Source of the DNA: Pseudomonas koreensis
GTDB taxonomy: Bacteria; Pseudomonadota; Gammaproteobacteria; Pseudomonadales; Pseudomonadaceae
Assembly: GCF_024169245.1 (NCBI RefSeq)
Contig: NZ_JALJWP010000001.1
Coordinates: 3,969,501-4,033,500 of the forward strand
Direction: 5' to 3'
DNA length: 64,000 bases
The notes below the pieces were generated by a model. It was not told the origin of the DNA and made no database searches. It saw nothing but the letters and a program-made list of their open reading frames with translations. This document shows, piece after piece, positions 35,363 through 45,500 of the stretch (position 1 is its first letter; every line of letters begins with the position of its first letter). The position numbers were made by a program, and so were the translations under genes.

Positions 35363-36394
35363 GTGGATTTTTTCACCGAATACGCCAGCTTTCTGGCCAA
35401 GACTGTCACTCTCGTGATTGCCATTCTGGTGGTGCTCGCCAGTTTTGCCGCGTTGCGCAGCAAAGGCCGACGCAAATCGGCGGGGCAGTTGCAGGTCAGC
35501 AAGCTCAACGATTTCTACAAGGGGCTACGTGAACGCCTTGAGCAGACCCTGCTCGACAAGGATCAGCTCAAGGCATTGCGCAAGGGCGAAGCGAAAACCG
35601 AAAAAAGCGCGAAGAAGCAGAAGAACAAGTCTGAGACCAAATCCCGGGTGTTCGTGCTCGACTTCGACGGCGATATCAAGGCTTCCGCCACTGAAAGCCT
35701 GCGCCATGAGATCACCGCACTGCTGACCCTGGCCAAGCCGGAGGACGAAGTGGTTCTGCGTCTGGAAAGTGGCGGCGGCATGGTGCACAGCTACGGCCTG
35801 GCGTCATCACAGCTGGCGCGCATCCGCGATGCTGGCGTGCCATTGACCGTGTGCATCGACAAGGTCGCAGCCAGCGGCGGTTACATGATGGCGTGCATCG
35901 GCGACAAGATCATCAGCGCGCCGTTTGCCATCCTCGGGTCGATCGGCGTGGTTGCGCAGTTGCCTAACGTCAACCGCCTGCTGAAGAAGCACGACATCGA
36001 TTTCGAAGTGCTGACCGCCGGTGAATACAAACGCACTCTGACCGTGTTTGGCGAAAACACCGAAAAGGGCCGCGAGAAGTTCCAGGAAGACCTCGACATC
36101 ACCCATCGATTGTTCAAAAACTTCGTCGCCCGTTATCGCCCGCAACTGGCGATCGACGAGGTCGCTACCGGTGAGGTGTGGCTTGGTATCGCTGCGCTGG
36201 AAAACCAACTGGTGGATGAGCTCAAGACCAGCGATGAATACCTGGCGCAGAAGGCCAAACAGGCAGAGGTCTATCATCTGCATTACGCCGAGCGCAAAAG
36301 CCTCCAGGAACGCATCGGCATGGCAGCCAGCGGTTCGGTGGATCGCGTGCTGTTGAGTTGGTGGAGCCGTCTGACCCAACAACGCTTCTGGTAA
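35363..36394 (+). CDS. sohB: SohB, inner-membrane serine protease of the S49 family
   Basis: A 343-residue protein starting with GTG 35363, 7 bases after GAGGAG. An N-terminal TM helix (about 13-31) is followed by a Lys-rich linker (about 80-95) and the S49 signal-peptide-peptidase domain. The catalytic dyad is Ser171 (KVAASGGYMMA) and Lys223 (TAGEYKRTL). SohB degrades membrane or periplasmic peptides. Monocistronic: it has its own terminator 11 bases after the stop. Confidence 0.95.
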   Translation: MDFFTEYASFLAKTVTLVIAILVVLASFAALRSKGRRKSAGQLQVSKLNDFYKGLRERLEQTLLDKDQLKALRKGEAKTEKSAKKQKNKSETKSRVFVLDFDGDIKASATESLRHEITALLTLAKPEDEVVLRLESGGGMVHSYGLASSQLARIRDAGVPLTVCIDKVAASGGYMMACIGDKIISAPFAILGSIGVVAQLPNVNRLLKKHDIDFEVLTAGEYKRTLTVFGENTEKGREKFQEDLDITHRLFKNFVARYRPQLAIDEVATGEVWLGIAALENQLVDELKTSDEYLAQKAKQAEVYHLHYAERKSLQERIGMAASGSVDRVLLSWWSRLTQQRFW

Positions 36395-36405
36395 ACACCA
36401 GGCAT

Positions 36406-36437
36406 AAAAAAACGCCGGTCTCGTGACCGGCGTTTTT
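36406..36437. terminator. Bidirectional rho-independent terminator
   Basis: A7 CGCCGGTC-TCGT-GACCGGCG T5: 8-bp GC-rich stem with 4-base loop between sohB and the convergent DUF934 gene. Confidence 0.95.
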
Positions 36438-36460
36438 GTGTGCGCAATGATCCCGCAGGC

Positions 36461-36955
36461 TTAGCGCCGACGGAACAGCGGCAGCGGTTCGTCACTGGCG
36501 GCCTGGTAGGTCACCGAGAAGTCCTTGAGACCTTCCAGTGCTTCGTACGGATCTTTATCCGCGCGAATGGCGAAGGCGTCGAAACCGCAGCGATGCATGT
36601 AGAACAATTGGTCCCGCAGTACATCGCCAATCGCGCGCAGCTCGCCTTTGAAACCATAACGGTCACGCAGCAGACGGGCATTGGAGTAACTGCGGCCATC
36701 GGTGAACGCCGGGAAATTCAGCGCGATCACCTGAAAGTCACCTACGTCGTCACCGATTTCTTCGGCTTCTTCGTCGGCATCCAGCCACACACCCAGGCCA
36801 CCATCGCGGGCCTTGAGCATGCGGCTGTGTTCGCGCCACAGCTGCAGCGGCACGATCAAGTCGTCGCAGTTGCTGATTTCGTCGATGTTGAAATCCTTCG
36901 GCAGCAGGTGCCAGGTTTCGTCGACGACTTCGTTGTTCTTAATGATTCGCTGCAT
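36461..36955 (-). CDS. DUF934 protein, sulfite-reduction associated
   Basis: A 164-residue protein from ATG 36955 (MQRIIKNNEVVDETWHLL). Motifs of DUF934 include LIVPLQLWREH, GVWLDADEEAEEI, FPAFTDGRSYSNARLLRDRY and ELRAIGDVLRDQLFYMHRCG. DUF934 genes nearly always follow cysI in proteobacteria; a role in supporting sulfite reductase has been suggested, not proven. Its start lies 17 bp inside the cysI gene. Confidence 0.92.
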   Translation of the reverse strand: MQRIIKNNEVVDETWHLLPKDFNIDEISNCDDLIVPLQLWREHSRMLKARDGGLGVWLDADEEAEEIGDDVGDFQVIALNFPAFTDGRSYSNARLLRDRYGFKGELRAIGDVLRDQLFYMHRCGFDAFAIRADKDPYEALEGLKDFSVTYQAASDEPLPLFRRR

Positions 36956-38597
36956 AGACGCGTTCCTTGAAGAGGTCGATGCCAATACGCTGATAGGTGT
37001 CGATGAAGCGCTCGTCTTCGGTACGTTGTTCGACGTACACGTCAATCAGCTTCGAAATGACATCCGGCATGGCTTCCTGAGCGAAGGACGGGCCGAGGAT
37101 CTTGCCCAGGCTCGCATCACGGCTGGCACTGCCGCCGAGGGACACCTGATAGAACTCTTCGCCTTTCTTGTCCACACCGAGGATGCCGATATGCCCGACG
37201 TGGTGGTGACCGCAGGCATTCATGCAACCGGAGATGTTCAGGTCCAGCTCGCCGATGTCGAACAGGTAATCCAGATCGTCGAAACGGCGCTGGATCGACT
37301 CGGCAATCGGGATCGACTTGGCGTTGGCCAGCGAGCAGAAGTCACCACCGGGGCAGCAGATGATGTCGGTCAGCAGGCCGATGTTCGGTGTGGCGAAACC
37401 GCCTTCACGCAACTCGCCCCACAGGGTGAACAACTGGCTCTGCTCGACATCGGCGAGAATGATGTTCTGTTCGTGGGAGGTGCGCAGTTGACCGAAGCTG
37501 TAGCGCTCGGCCAGATCGGCGACGGCGTCGAGCTGCTTGTCGGTGATGTCGCCCGGAGCAACACCGGTCGGCTTCAACGACAGCGTTACAGCGACATAGC
37601 CCGGCTTCTTGTGCGCCAGGGTATTGCGGCTGCGCCAGCGGGCGAAACCCGGGTGTTCTTTGTCCAGATCGGCCAGTTGCGCGGTCTGGTTGTCGAGGGT
37701 CTTGTAGTCCGGATCGACGAAGTGCTTGGCGACGCGATGCAATTCGGCTTCGGTCAATGTGGTCTGGCCACCGCGCAGGTGCTCCATTTCCGCATCGACT
37801 TTCTGCGCGAACACTTCAGGCGTGAGCGCCTTGACGAGGATCTTGATACGCGCCTTGTATTTGTTGTCACGACGGCCGTAGCGGTTGTACACACGCAGAA
37901 TGGCGTCGAGGTAGCTCAACAGGTCTTGCCACGGCAGGAATTCATTGATGAACGCGCCGACCACCGGGGTACGACCCAGGCCACCGCCAACCAGCACGCG
38001 GAAGCCCAAGTCGCCATCGGCGTTATAGACGGGCTCCAGACCGATGTCATGCACTTCGATAGCAGCGCGGTCAGAAGTCGAGCCATTGACGGCAATCTTG
38101 AACTTGCGCGGCAGGTAGGCGAATTCCGGGTGGAACGTGGTCCACTGACGGACGATTTCGCACCATGGCCGCGGATCGATCACTTCATCGGCGGCGACGC
38201 CGGCAAACTGGTCGGTGGTGACGTTGCGCAGGCAGTTGCCGCTGGTCTGGATCGCGTGCATCTGTACGGTTGCCAGTTCAGCGAGGATATCCGGAATGTC
38301 TTCCACCGCCGGCCAGTTGAACTGCACGTTCTGTCGCGTACTGATGTGGGCGTAGCCCTTGTCGTAGTCGCGGGCGATTTTGGCCATCATGCGCACCTGG
38401 CGCGAAGTCAGTTGGCCGTAAGGTACCGCCACGCGCAGCATCGGCGCAAAGCGCTGGATGTACAGGCCATTTTGCAGGCGCAGGGGGCGGAATTCTTCTT
38501 CGCTCAGCTCACCTGCCAGATAGCGTCGGGTCTGATCACGGAACTGCTTGACGCGGTCCTCGATGATCCGCTGATCGTACTCGTCGTATACGTACAT
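36939..38597 (-). CDS. cysI: Sulfite (nitrite/sulfite) reductase hemoprotein
   Basis: A 552-residue siroheme/4Fe-4S enzyme that reduces sulfite to sulfide in assimilatory sulfur metabolism. The paired ferredoxin-like halves are visible (ISTRQNVQFNWPAVEDIPDI in the first; LRTSHEQNIILADV in the second). The cluster ligands lie in DIICCPGGDFCSLANAKSIP and LNISGCMNACGHHHVGHIG, the Cys-x5/6-Cys and Cys-x3-Cys pairs of this family. AGGA 5 bases before the ATG supports the start. The DUF934 gene is co-transcribed. Confidence 0.95.
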   Translation of the reverse strand: MYVYDEYDQRIIEDRVKQFRDQTRRYLAGELSEEEFRPLRLQNGLYIQRFAPMLRVAVPYGQLTSRQVRMMAKIARDYDKGYAHISTRQNVQFNWPAVEDIPDILAELATVQMHAIQTSGNCLRNVTTDQFAGVAADEVIDPRPWCEIVRQWTTFHPEFAYLPRKFKIAVNGSTSDRAAIEVHDIGLEPVYNADGDLGFRVLVGGGLGRTPVVGAFINEFLPWQDLLSYLDAILRVYNRYGRRDNKYKARIKILVKALTPEVFAQKVDAEMEHLRGGQTTLTEAELHRVAKHFVDPDYKTLDNQTAQLADLDKEHPGFARWRSRNTLAHKKPGYVAVTLSLKPTGVAPGDITDKQLDAVADLAERYSFGQLRTSHEQNIILADVEQSQLFTLWGELREGGFATPNIGLLTDIICCPGGDFCSLANAKSIPIAESIQRRFDDLDYLFDIGELDLNISGCMNACGHHHVGHIGILGVDKKGEEFYQVSLGGSASRDASLGKILGPSFAQEAMPDVISKLIDVYVEQRTEDERFIDTYQRIGIDLFKERVYAANH

Positions 38598-38889
38598 ATA
38601 AGTCCTGTTCTCAGGCTTGGGCTACTCGGAAAACGCTGCGTTTTCGCTTGCTGGAGTCCGATGTTGCCTCTGCAGTTCTGCGCGCACGGCCGCGCACTCC
38701 GTCACGGAGCCGGGGCAATATACCCGTTTGCAGTTATGCGCAAAAGTGATGTTTGAGTATATGTAAAGAACCAAATCGCCTAACGCGAATGCCGGTCATC
38801 TAATCCACATTTGTCGTGCGGACAATCATCGTCTTAACTGTGATCGAGTCTTTGTGCAATCACCGATAAAACCGACAAGAGGCGATGCA
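38598..38889. other. Divergent intergenic region upstream of cysI
   Basis: About 290 bp. The part near 38750-38870 is AT-richer (TGAGTATATGTAAAGAACC) and likely holds the cysI promoter and perhaps a CysB or LysR-type site; no certain box was recognised. The rest carries small GC-rich inverted repeats (GCGCGCACGGCCGCGC). Confidence 0.4.
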
Positions 38890-39003
38890 ATGAGCAACCC
38901 GACCAAAGCCAGAAAAAGCGACAGCAGTGTCGATGCGTGGGCCATCCTGTTCCTGATCATCCTTGTGGTGGGAACTGCGGTATTTTGGGTCAGTCATCAG
39001 TGA
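38890..39003 (+). CDS. 37-residue single-TM protein
   Basis: ATG 38890 with GAGGCG about 6 bases upstream opens a 37-residue frame: a charged N-terminus (MSNPTKARKSDSSVD) followed by one strongly hydrophobic helix (AWAILFLIILVVGTAVFWVS) and a short HQ tail. The composition is that of a bona fide small membrane protein, N-terminus inside by the positive-inside rule. Function unknown. Confidence 0.6.
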   Translation: MSNPTKARKSDSSVDAWAILFLIILVVGTAVFWVSHQ

Positions 39004-39150
39004 ACCTTGTTCCGGGCCTGTTCTCGGTACCCCGCCGATAGCGTGGACACGCGCCGATAGCCAGCGGTTTGCCGGCTGTAAGCGCGGCCTTTCTCCCAAG
39101 GCCCGGATAACTCATATCGCCAGTATCAGCGCTGCACCAGGGGCCAGGTA

Positions 39151-39369
39151 TCAGACCCCGGCCAGATGCAGCACCAGTTTGACGATGGCAAACAGCGTCA
39201 ATCCGAATACCGCAGTGAACAAAACGCCCAGAATAACGAAATGGCTGGGCTTGCCATGGGTGAAATCCCGGGCCCGATTCTTACCGCTCTGCACCCCGAA
39301 CGCCGCCGCCATGACACTGTGCAGCATCTGCCAGAAGGTCGGCGGTTTGTTGTCGATTGGATCGTCCAT
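39151..39369 (-). CDS. DUF2970 small membrane protein
   Basis: A 72-residue protein from ATG 39369, preceded by GAGGG. It shows the DUF2970 pattern TFWQMLHSVMAAAFGVQS followed by a TM helix (HFVILGVLFTAVFGLTLFAI). The function is unknown; the family is found throughout gamma- and beta-proteobacteria. Confidence 0.88.
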   Translation of the reverse strand: MDDPIDNKPPTFWQMLHSVMAAAFGVQSGKNRARDFTHGKPSHFVILGVLFTAVFGLTLFAIVKLVLHLAGV

Positions 39370-39517
39370 AAATCCCTCGTCGCGCAAGTAGACCTGTACA
39401 GCATAGACAACGTGTGCGGCACACACTCGGTTACCCATCCTGCGCGGGCCATACATATGTACCGCAGGTAACGATCGCTGAGATGGTCTGCTTTTCACTC
39501 CATTACAAGGAGTGAAC

Positions 39518-42500
39518 ATGACTATCAATCCCGCGACTTCATTAACGGCAGTGGCCGTCCCGGTAAAACCGCCGGCCACTCACAGCCTGCACGGCGACTT
39601 TCTCGAAAAAACCGTTCCGCACTGGCTGACCGATGCGACCGCGCAACGACGCCAGGCGCTCAAGGACAGCCACACCGTCCTGCCAGCCTGGTACCGGAAC
39701 GCATCGGCCAGCCAGCGCCAGGCACTGGATGACAGCTTCAAGGCCAGCGTCATTGCGCAAAATCGTCTGGACAGGACCATGGCCTCGTTCCAGGACATCG
39801 AAGCCTTTGCCCGGCCATTGTTGGTCAAGGCACTGAACGATCAGTATCAGGTGCAGGTGGATGTCGACAAGACCCTGCTGTGCCTCAGGCGGCCTCTGAA
39901 AATGGGGATTTTCGGCGTTGAGTTGGCTTCGTTCGAATTGCTCAAACTCTCGATGCTCGATGCGGCTCTGCACAACTTTGAAGCGTACGAATGCCAACCC
40001 GGGGCCTACCATGAAACTTCCGGTTTCATGCTGGCGGGCAGTACGCCGGGCACCTACGAGGCGGTGACGGTCAATCTGACGGTCAGCGAGTTTCTGACGC
40101 TGTGCCGCAATCTTGATATCGGCGAGCAATATCAGACTTACCTGCAAGGTTTTTTCCACCCTGCCGATGCTGTCACAGAGGCGGCCCTGCGCGAACAATT
40201 CATCGCCAGTCAAAAAACCGCGATGCGAGCCGCCGCCGAGCAGGCGCTGCTGAAAAAGGACATCGAGCCTGCGGACTACAGGATGATCCTGCAGGTCATC
40301 GACGGCGAAATGCATCCGTGGATCGGCGACAAGCAGGTCTGGTTCCTCGACATGGGCCTGATGAAAAAAAGAATGACCGGTTGCGTGGCGTTCTCGATCT
40401 GCGAGAAGTACCACTACAGCGATGAGGTGATTCTCTATATCCCTCATGATCCCGAACATCCCCTCAAACGCTACAGCGGCTCGCAAATGGAGAACGAGTT
40501 CAAGCGTCTGTTCACCACACGCACCGCCGCGCAGGCCACGAGCGCCGAGCCGACCGAATACCAGCGCTTCTTCAGCCAGTTCGTCCCGTACAAGGAGCGC
40601 GCCTACTATTTCAGCCAGTTCACCCAAAAGGCAGCGGATTCCCCCAGTGATTTCTGGCGCTCGCCATGGCGCACTATCGCTGAGACGTTGAGCTCCGGTT
40701 TCGCGCTCACCCACATCAGCGAACTGCCACCGCCACCGACAGCGAAGCTGGAGCCGGCAGCTGATCCGTACATCGCGCCGTCGACAGTCACCCGCAAGGG
40801 GCACGGCATCTGGGCTCCCAACGAAGATCTTTGGGAATACCTCTATAAACAGAACAACGCCAAGGTGCTGGCGGATGCCCGCAGCCATGCGGTACCGACC
40901 GCCGAGGTCGATGCCAGCGCTCGTGAGGCCAAGCTCGCGCATCTGATGCAGATCGGCCTGCTTGGCCTGAACATGGTGTCGATGTTTGTGCCAGTGCTGG
41001 GCGAAGTCATGATGGTGGTGATGGCTGGCCAGTTGCTCTACGAAACGCTTGAGGGCGCAGTCGAGTGGGCAGAGGGCGACCGCCGCGCGGCCAAGGATCA
41101 TTTGGTCGATGTGGCCGAAAATCTGGCGCAAATTGCTGTGATGGCCGGGGTCGGCGCCGGTGCGCGCAAATTATCGGCAGCCAGGCCGGAACCGGTGATC
41201 CAAAAGTTGCAACCTGTGCTGTTGCCCAACGGTGAAACCCGTCTTTGGAAACCCGAACTCGACGCCTACGAATCCACAATTGCACTGGACACCCGCGCCG
41301 TCCCCAACGAATCGGGGCAGCACGTGATCGATGGAAAGACCTTTATCCGCCAGAACGGCCGCGTTTATGAGCAGTTCTTCGATGAGGCGCTGGGCAAATG
41401 GCGGATCAGGCACCCGAGTGATGCAACGGCCTATCAACCGATTCTCGAAAGCAATGGCCGCGGTGCCTGGCGGCATACACTGGAACGCCCGCTGGAGTGG
41501 GATCGTCTGACCCTGTTGCGGCGCATGGGCCATGTCACCGAAGGCTTTACCGACGAGGAGTTGATCAGGATTGCCGATGTCAGCGGCGTCAGTGACAACG
41601 CGTTGCGCAAAATGCACGTCGATCTTGCAGTGCCGCCCCCGGAACTGACGGACGCCATGCGTCTGTTCAAGGCCGACAGGGAAGTGGGGCAGGTCATCGA
41701 GCAACTGCGCGGAACCCGGCCGATCGACGAGGCGTATCTGTACGCGTTGCCGCTGATGACCGAGATGCCGTACTGGCCCAGGGATCGAATGGTGGAAGCG
41801 TTCGAGGGGCCGCAGTTGTCCGGCGCATCGGTTATGTACGGTGCCGGACGAATGCCGCGCGGTACCGTAGCCAAGGCACCGATCCGGTTGACCCGCTCGC
41901 AGATTCTGAACGGTGAACTGACCACTCGCATTGTGGCCGGGCTCGATCAGTCCGAGTTTCCTCAATTATTTCGCGGAAGAGGTGCGCCAGCTCCTGCTGA
42001 CAGAGCGCAGCAGCTCGGCGAGCAGATCGCGGAGTACGCCCGTAGTCGTCAGTCAGCGCTGTTCGACAGTCTGTATCAAGGGACGTCGCCCGCCGATGCC
42101 CGGGTCAGTCTATTGCAGCGAGCCTGTCCGGGACTCAGCGAAGCGGCAGCGCAAGAGGTTCTCGACCATGCCCGGGCGGACGACCTGGATCAGCTTGCTT
42201 CGACCCGTCGCGTACCCTTGCGCATGCTGGAGGAGGCGCGTTGGTATGCGCGTGAAGGACGACAGACCCGAGCTTTTGCGGGGTTGCGCCGTGACAACAT
42301 CGCGTCGGCTGACAGTCGCCGGCTGGCATTGCGGGTGTTGAAAGGTTTGCCAGGCTGGTCGGACACTTTGCGTCTGGAGGTGCGCGAGGGCAGTACCACA
42401 GGCGCTTTACTCGACAGCATCGGTGACGAGTCTGCGGCTGATAAGCGGTATCTGGTCAAAAAGGGGCCGCAATTTCAGGCATTCAATGACCGGGGCGAGG

Positions 42501-45500
42501 AGCTCAACAGTCTGTCCAGAGAGGGAGACAATTTCTACGCCTCGATCATGCACGCTTTACCCGACGGTTCCCGCCGCAGCCTGGGCCTGCCGAATGTCGG
42601 TCAAAGCGTCGATCTGCAGAACACTATCATCGAACAGGCCAACCGATATCGCGGCGACGTACTCGCGCTGCTGGAACCGCAGGCCGGGTTGTTCAAGCCA
42701 CCGGCGCGGATCAATGCCACGCAGGTCGGCTACCACGCCAGCGGACGCGGCCAGGCGTTCAACCCGCAACTGACGGCGAAGGTGCGCGATGTCTACCCGG
42801 ATCTGAACGATACCCTCGCCAACGGCTTCATCCTCCAACATTTGCGGGCCGGCAAATCGGAGCGGGATATCTTCAGCCAGTTACTGCGCAGCCAACAGGA
42901 ATGGGAACGCTTGAAGGCGACGCTCAAAGCCTGGGTAGGGCCTGAAGAGGCGTCAGCCAGGGATGTGTTTGGTCGACCGGGTCCGGAAACGGCGCAGCAA
43001 CTGAGGAAAAACACCATGCGCGCGTTGAAAAGGAGTTGGCGTTCCGCACCGCTGGCCACGGAAGTGCCGGAGCGGGCCCGCCTCGAGATTGACTGCAATG
43101 ATCCATTGCCGCCGCTTGCTGCGGATTTCAGCCACGTACGTGAATTGTCCATATACGGACACGGCCTGTCGGATGCCAATGCCGATACGTTTCTGGCCCG
43201 GTTTCCGAGACTGGAGAAACTCGCGATTGGCTCGCGCAGCCAGCTCTACAGTGCCTTGAGGAACCGTGGACAGGAGCTGACAAACCTGCCCCGCTCAGTG
43301 AGCTCGATGGCATCGCTCAAAAGCCTGAGTTATTCCTCCAATACCCTGTCTTTTCCTCTCGGTTTTGCCCAGCGCTTGCGAACGCTTACTGGGCTCGAGG
43401 CGCTTGAAATAGAAAGCTTCGGTTTCGACACGATGATTCCTGAGCACGTCCTGTCGCCGCTGGTGAACCTGAAAAAACTGACCATCAGGGCGCTTTCCCT
43501 GACGCAATGGCCAATGGAAACGCTTGAAATGCCGCAACTGGAACGTCTGGACCTGCGGAGCACCTCGATTGCGTCCATTCCCGAGGCGTTTTATACAGGA
43601 CATGCAAAACAGTGGGCGGGGCTGTCGCTGAACTGGCGAAATATCGCTTATGAAGATTTCAAGCGTGCCTGCGACTACGTCAAAGCCCAGGAGGCGACGC
43701 TGGGTCACCTGGTGGATCTGAATCAGATCGTGCGCAGTTACGTTCAGGACGAAATGGACTTTCTGATAGGTATGCGGAGCTATTTCGATGATCTTCCGGA
43801 GAAACTGCTCAGCCTGGATCTAGATACCGTTCAGGCGCTGAGTGTCGAGTATGCCGGCATTTTCCGTCAGTTCCATGAACCCACGCAGGCCTCTGGATTG
43901 CGAACGGTCAGGCTGCTGGAACGCTGGACCACGATGCCTGATGCCATTGTGCTGAAAGCCCTGCGCAAGGCCTGGAGCGACGCCGTGTACCTGCGTTACG
44001 ACTTGCCGGTCGAAACAACGGTGTTTGAACTGCCACCGCGTGATGCGTTCCTGACTCTGCACGGCGATCCGAAGTACACCACACTTCCGGAACTGCCTGC
44101 CGGCTCGTTTCCCCATGTGAAGGCCTTGCGACTGAGCGAGTTGGCAGCGCCTGCCGCGCAGGTCCGTGGCTTCGTACGCGCCTTCAGCGAAGCCGCAAGT
44201 CTGGAAATCACCGAGGCCGGTTTGACTGAGTTACCGGTATCGTCAGCCGACCTGCCTGGATTGACCCGGCTGGATCTGTCCGGCAACGACATCGTCGTAA
44301 CGCCAGCAGTACAGAGTCAGCTCAATGGTTTGACGAGCATCGAATATCTTGATCTCAGCAATAATCGGTTGGGTACGCTCGACCTCAGTGCGCTGACAAA
44401 CCTCAAGGCCGTGAACCTGAGAGCTGCCCGGCTCAAGACATGGCCAGCGGGGGCCGAAAGCACTGCCGGACTGAACTGGATCGACCTGCGCGACAATGCG
44501 ATGCCGGACCTTCCGGTGGCAGTGCTCTCTCACGAAGATGCATTGATGAGAGCCAACCTGATCGGCAACGACTTCAGTCCCGCCGGCAAGGCAGACCTGG
44601 ACGCCGCATTGCTACGGATTGAAACTGCCAAAGGCTTGCCTGCCGGGGTTTTGCGGCGCTTCGCGCAGGAGCCTGTGCCGGATATTTTCCCCCCAGCCGA
44701 GACGGGCTGGGACGTCGCCGCGAATTTGCTGCCGCTGCCCCGACAATCAGCAACAACTGAAGGCGCAGCCGGCTTCGAAAGCCGGTTACGCGACCTCGAT
44801 TCGCTCATAAGTCCGTATCAGGCCAGGCAGTATTTTTCGCGCTTGCGCAGCGAAGGCCTGACCGACGTGCAGATAGAAGGGCGGCTCAATGACCTGCACC
44901 AGACCGGTGCGATGCTGGTTCGCCAGCTGAACGGCTGGCTCTACATCCGCGAGATCCAGGCACCCAGAATGCTGATCTCGGCACAAAGTCGCGGCAGCGC
45001 GGCAGCGCTCATCTATCGATGCTGGCAGGACAACTTGCTGGGTTCCGGATCGGATTCCGGGCGAGTACTGGATTTCATGCGGCTGGAGACGGGCGACTTG
45101 CCGGATCTGCCTACCACACTCCCCGGGGTAGAGCGGCTGACATTGACCGGTGCACGGATCACCGCACAGGGCTCCAATGGTTTTCTGAGTGCGTTTCCTG
45201 ACCTCGACACGCTGCTGCTCGACGGCAACGAGCTGGTCGCGCTGCCGGACGCTGTGACGCGCATGGCGCGGCTTGAGCGGCTGCAGCTCAATGGCAATCG
45301 CTTTTCTGACCCGCAAACCCTGTACGCGTTGCGGGGGGATCGATTGCGCTGGCTGGATCTGAGCAATAACCAGCTGGAGGAATTTGATGTCAGCGGGTTC
45401 AACCGCCTCGAGAGTCTGAGTCTGGCTTACAACGGTCTCTACCACTTTCCTTCCGGGGCTGTGGAACTGGAGCATCTGCACACGCTGGATCTCAGAGGCA

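Noticed and set aside
36813..38756. 647-residue open frame antisense to cysI and DUF934
   Set aside because: Shadow frame over two well-recognised genes.
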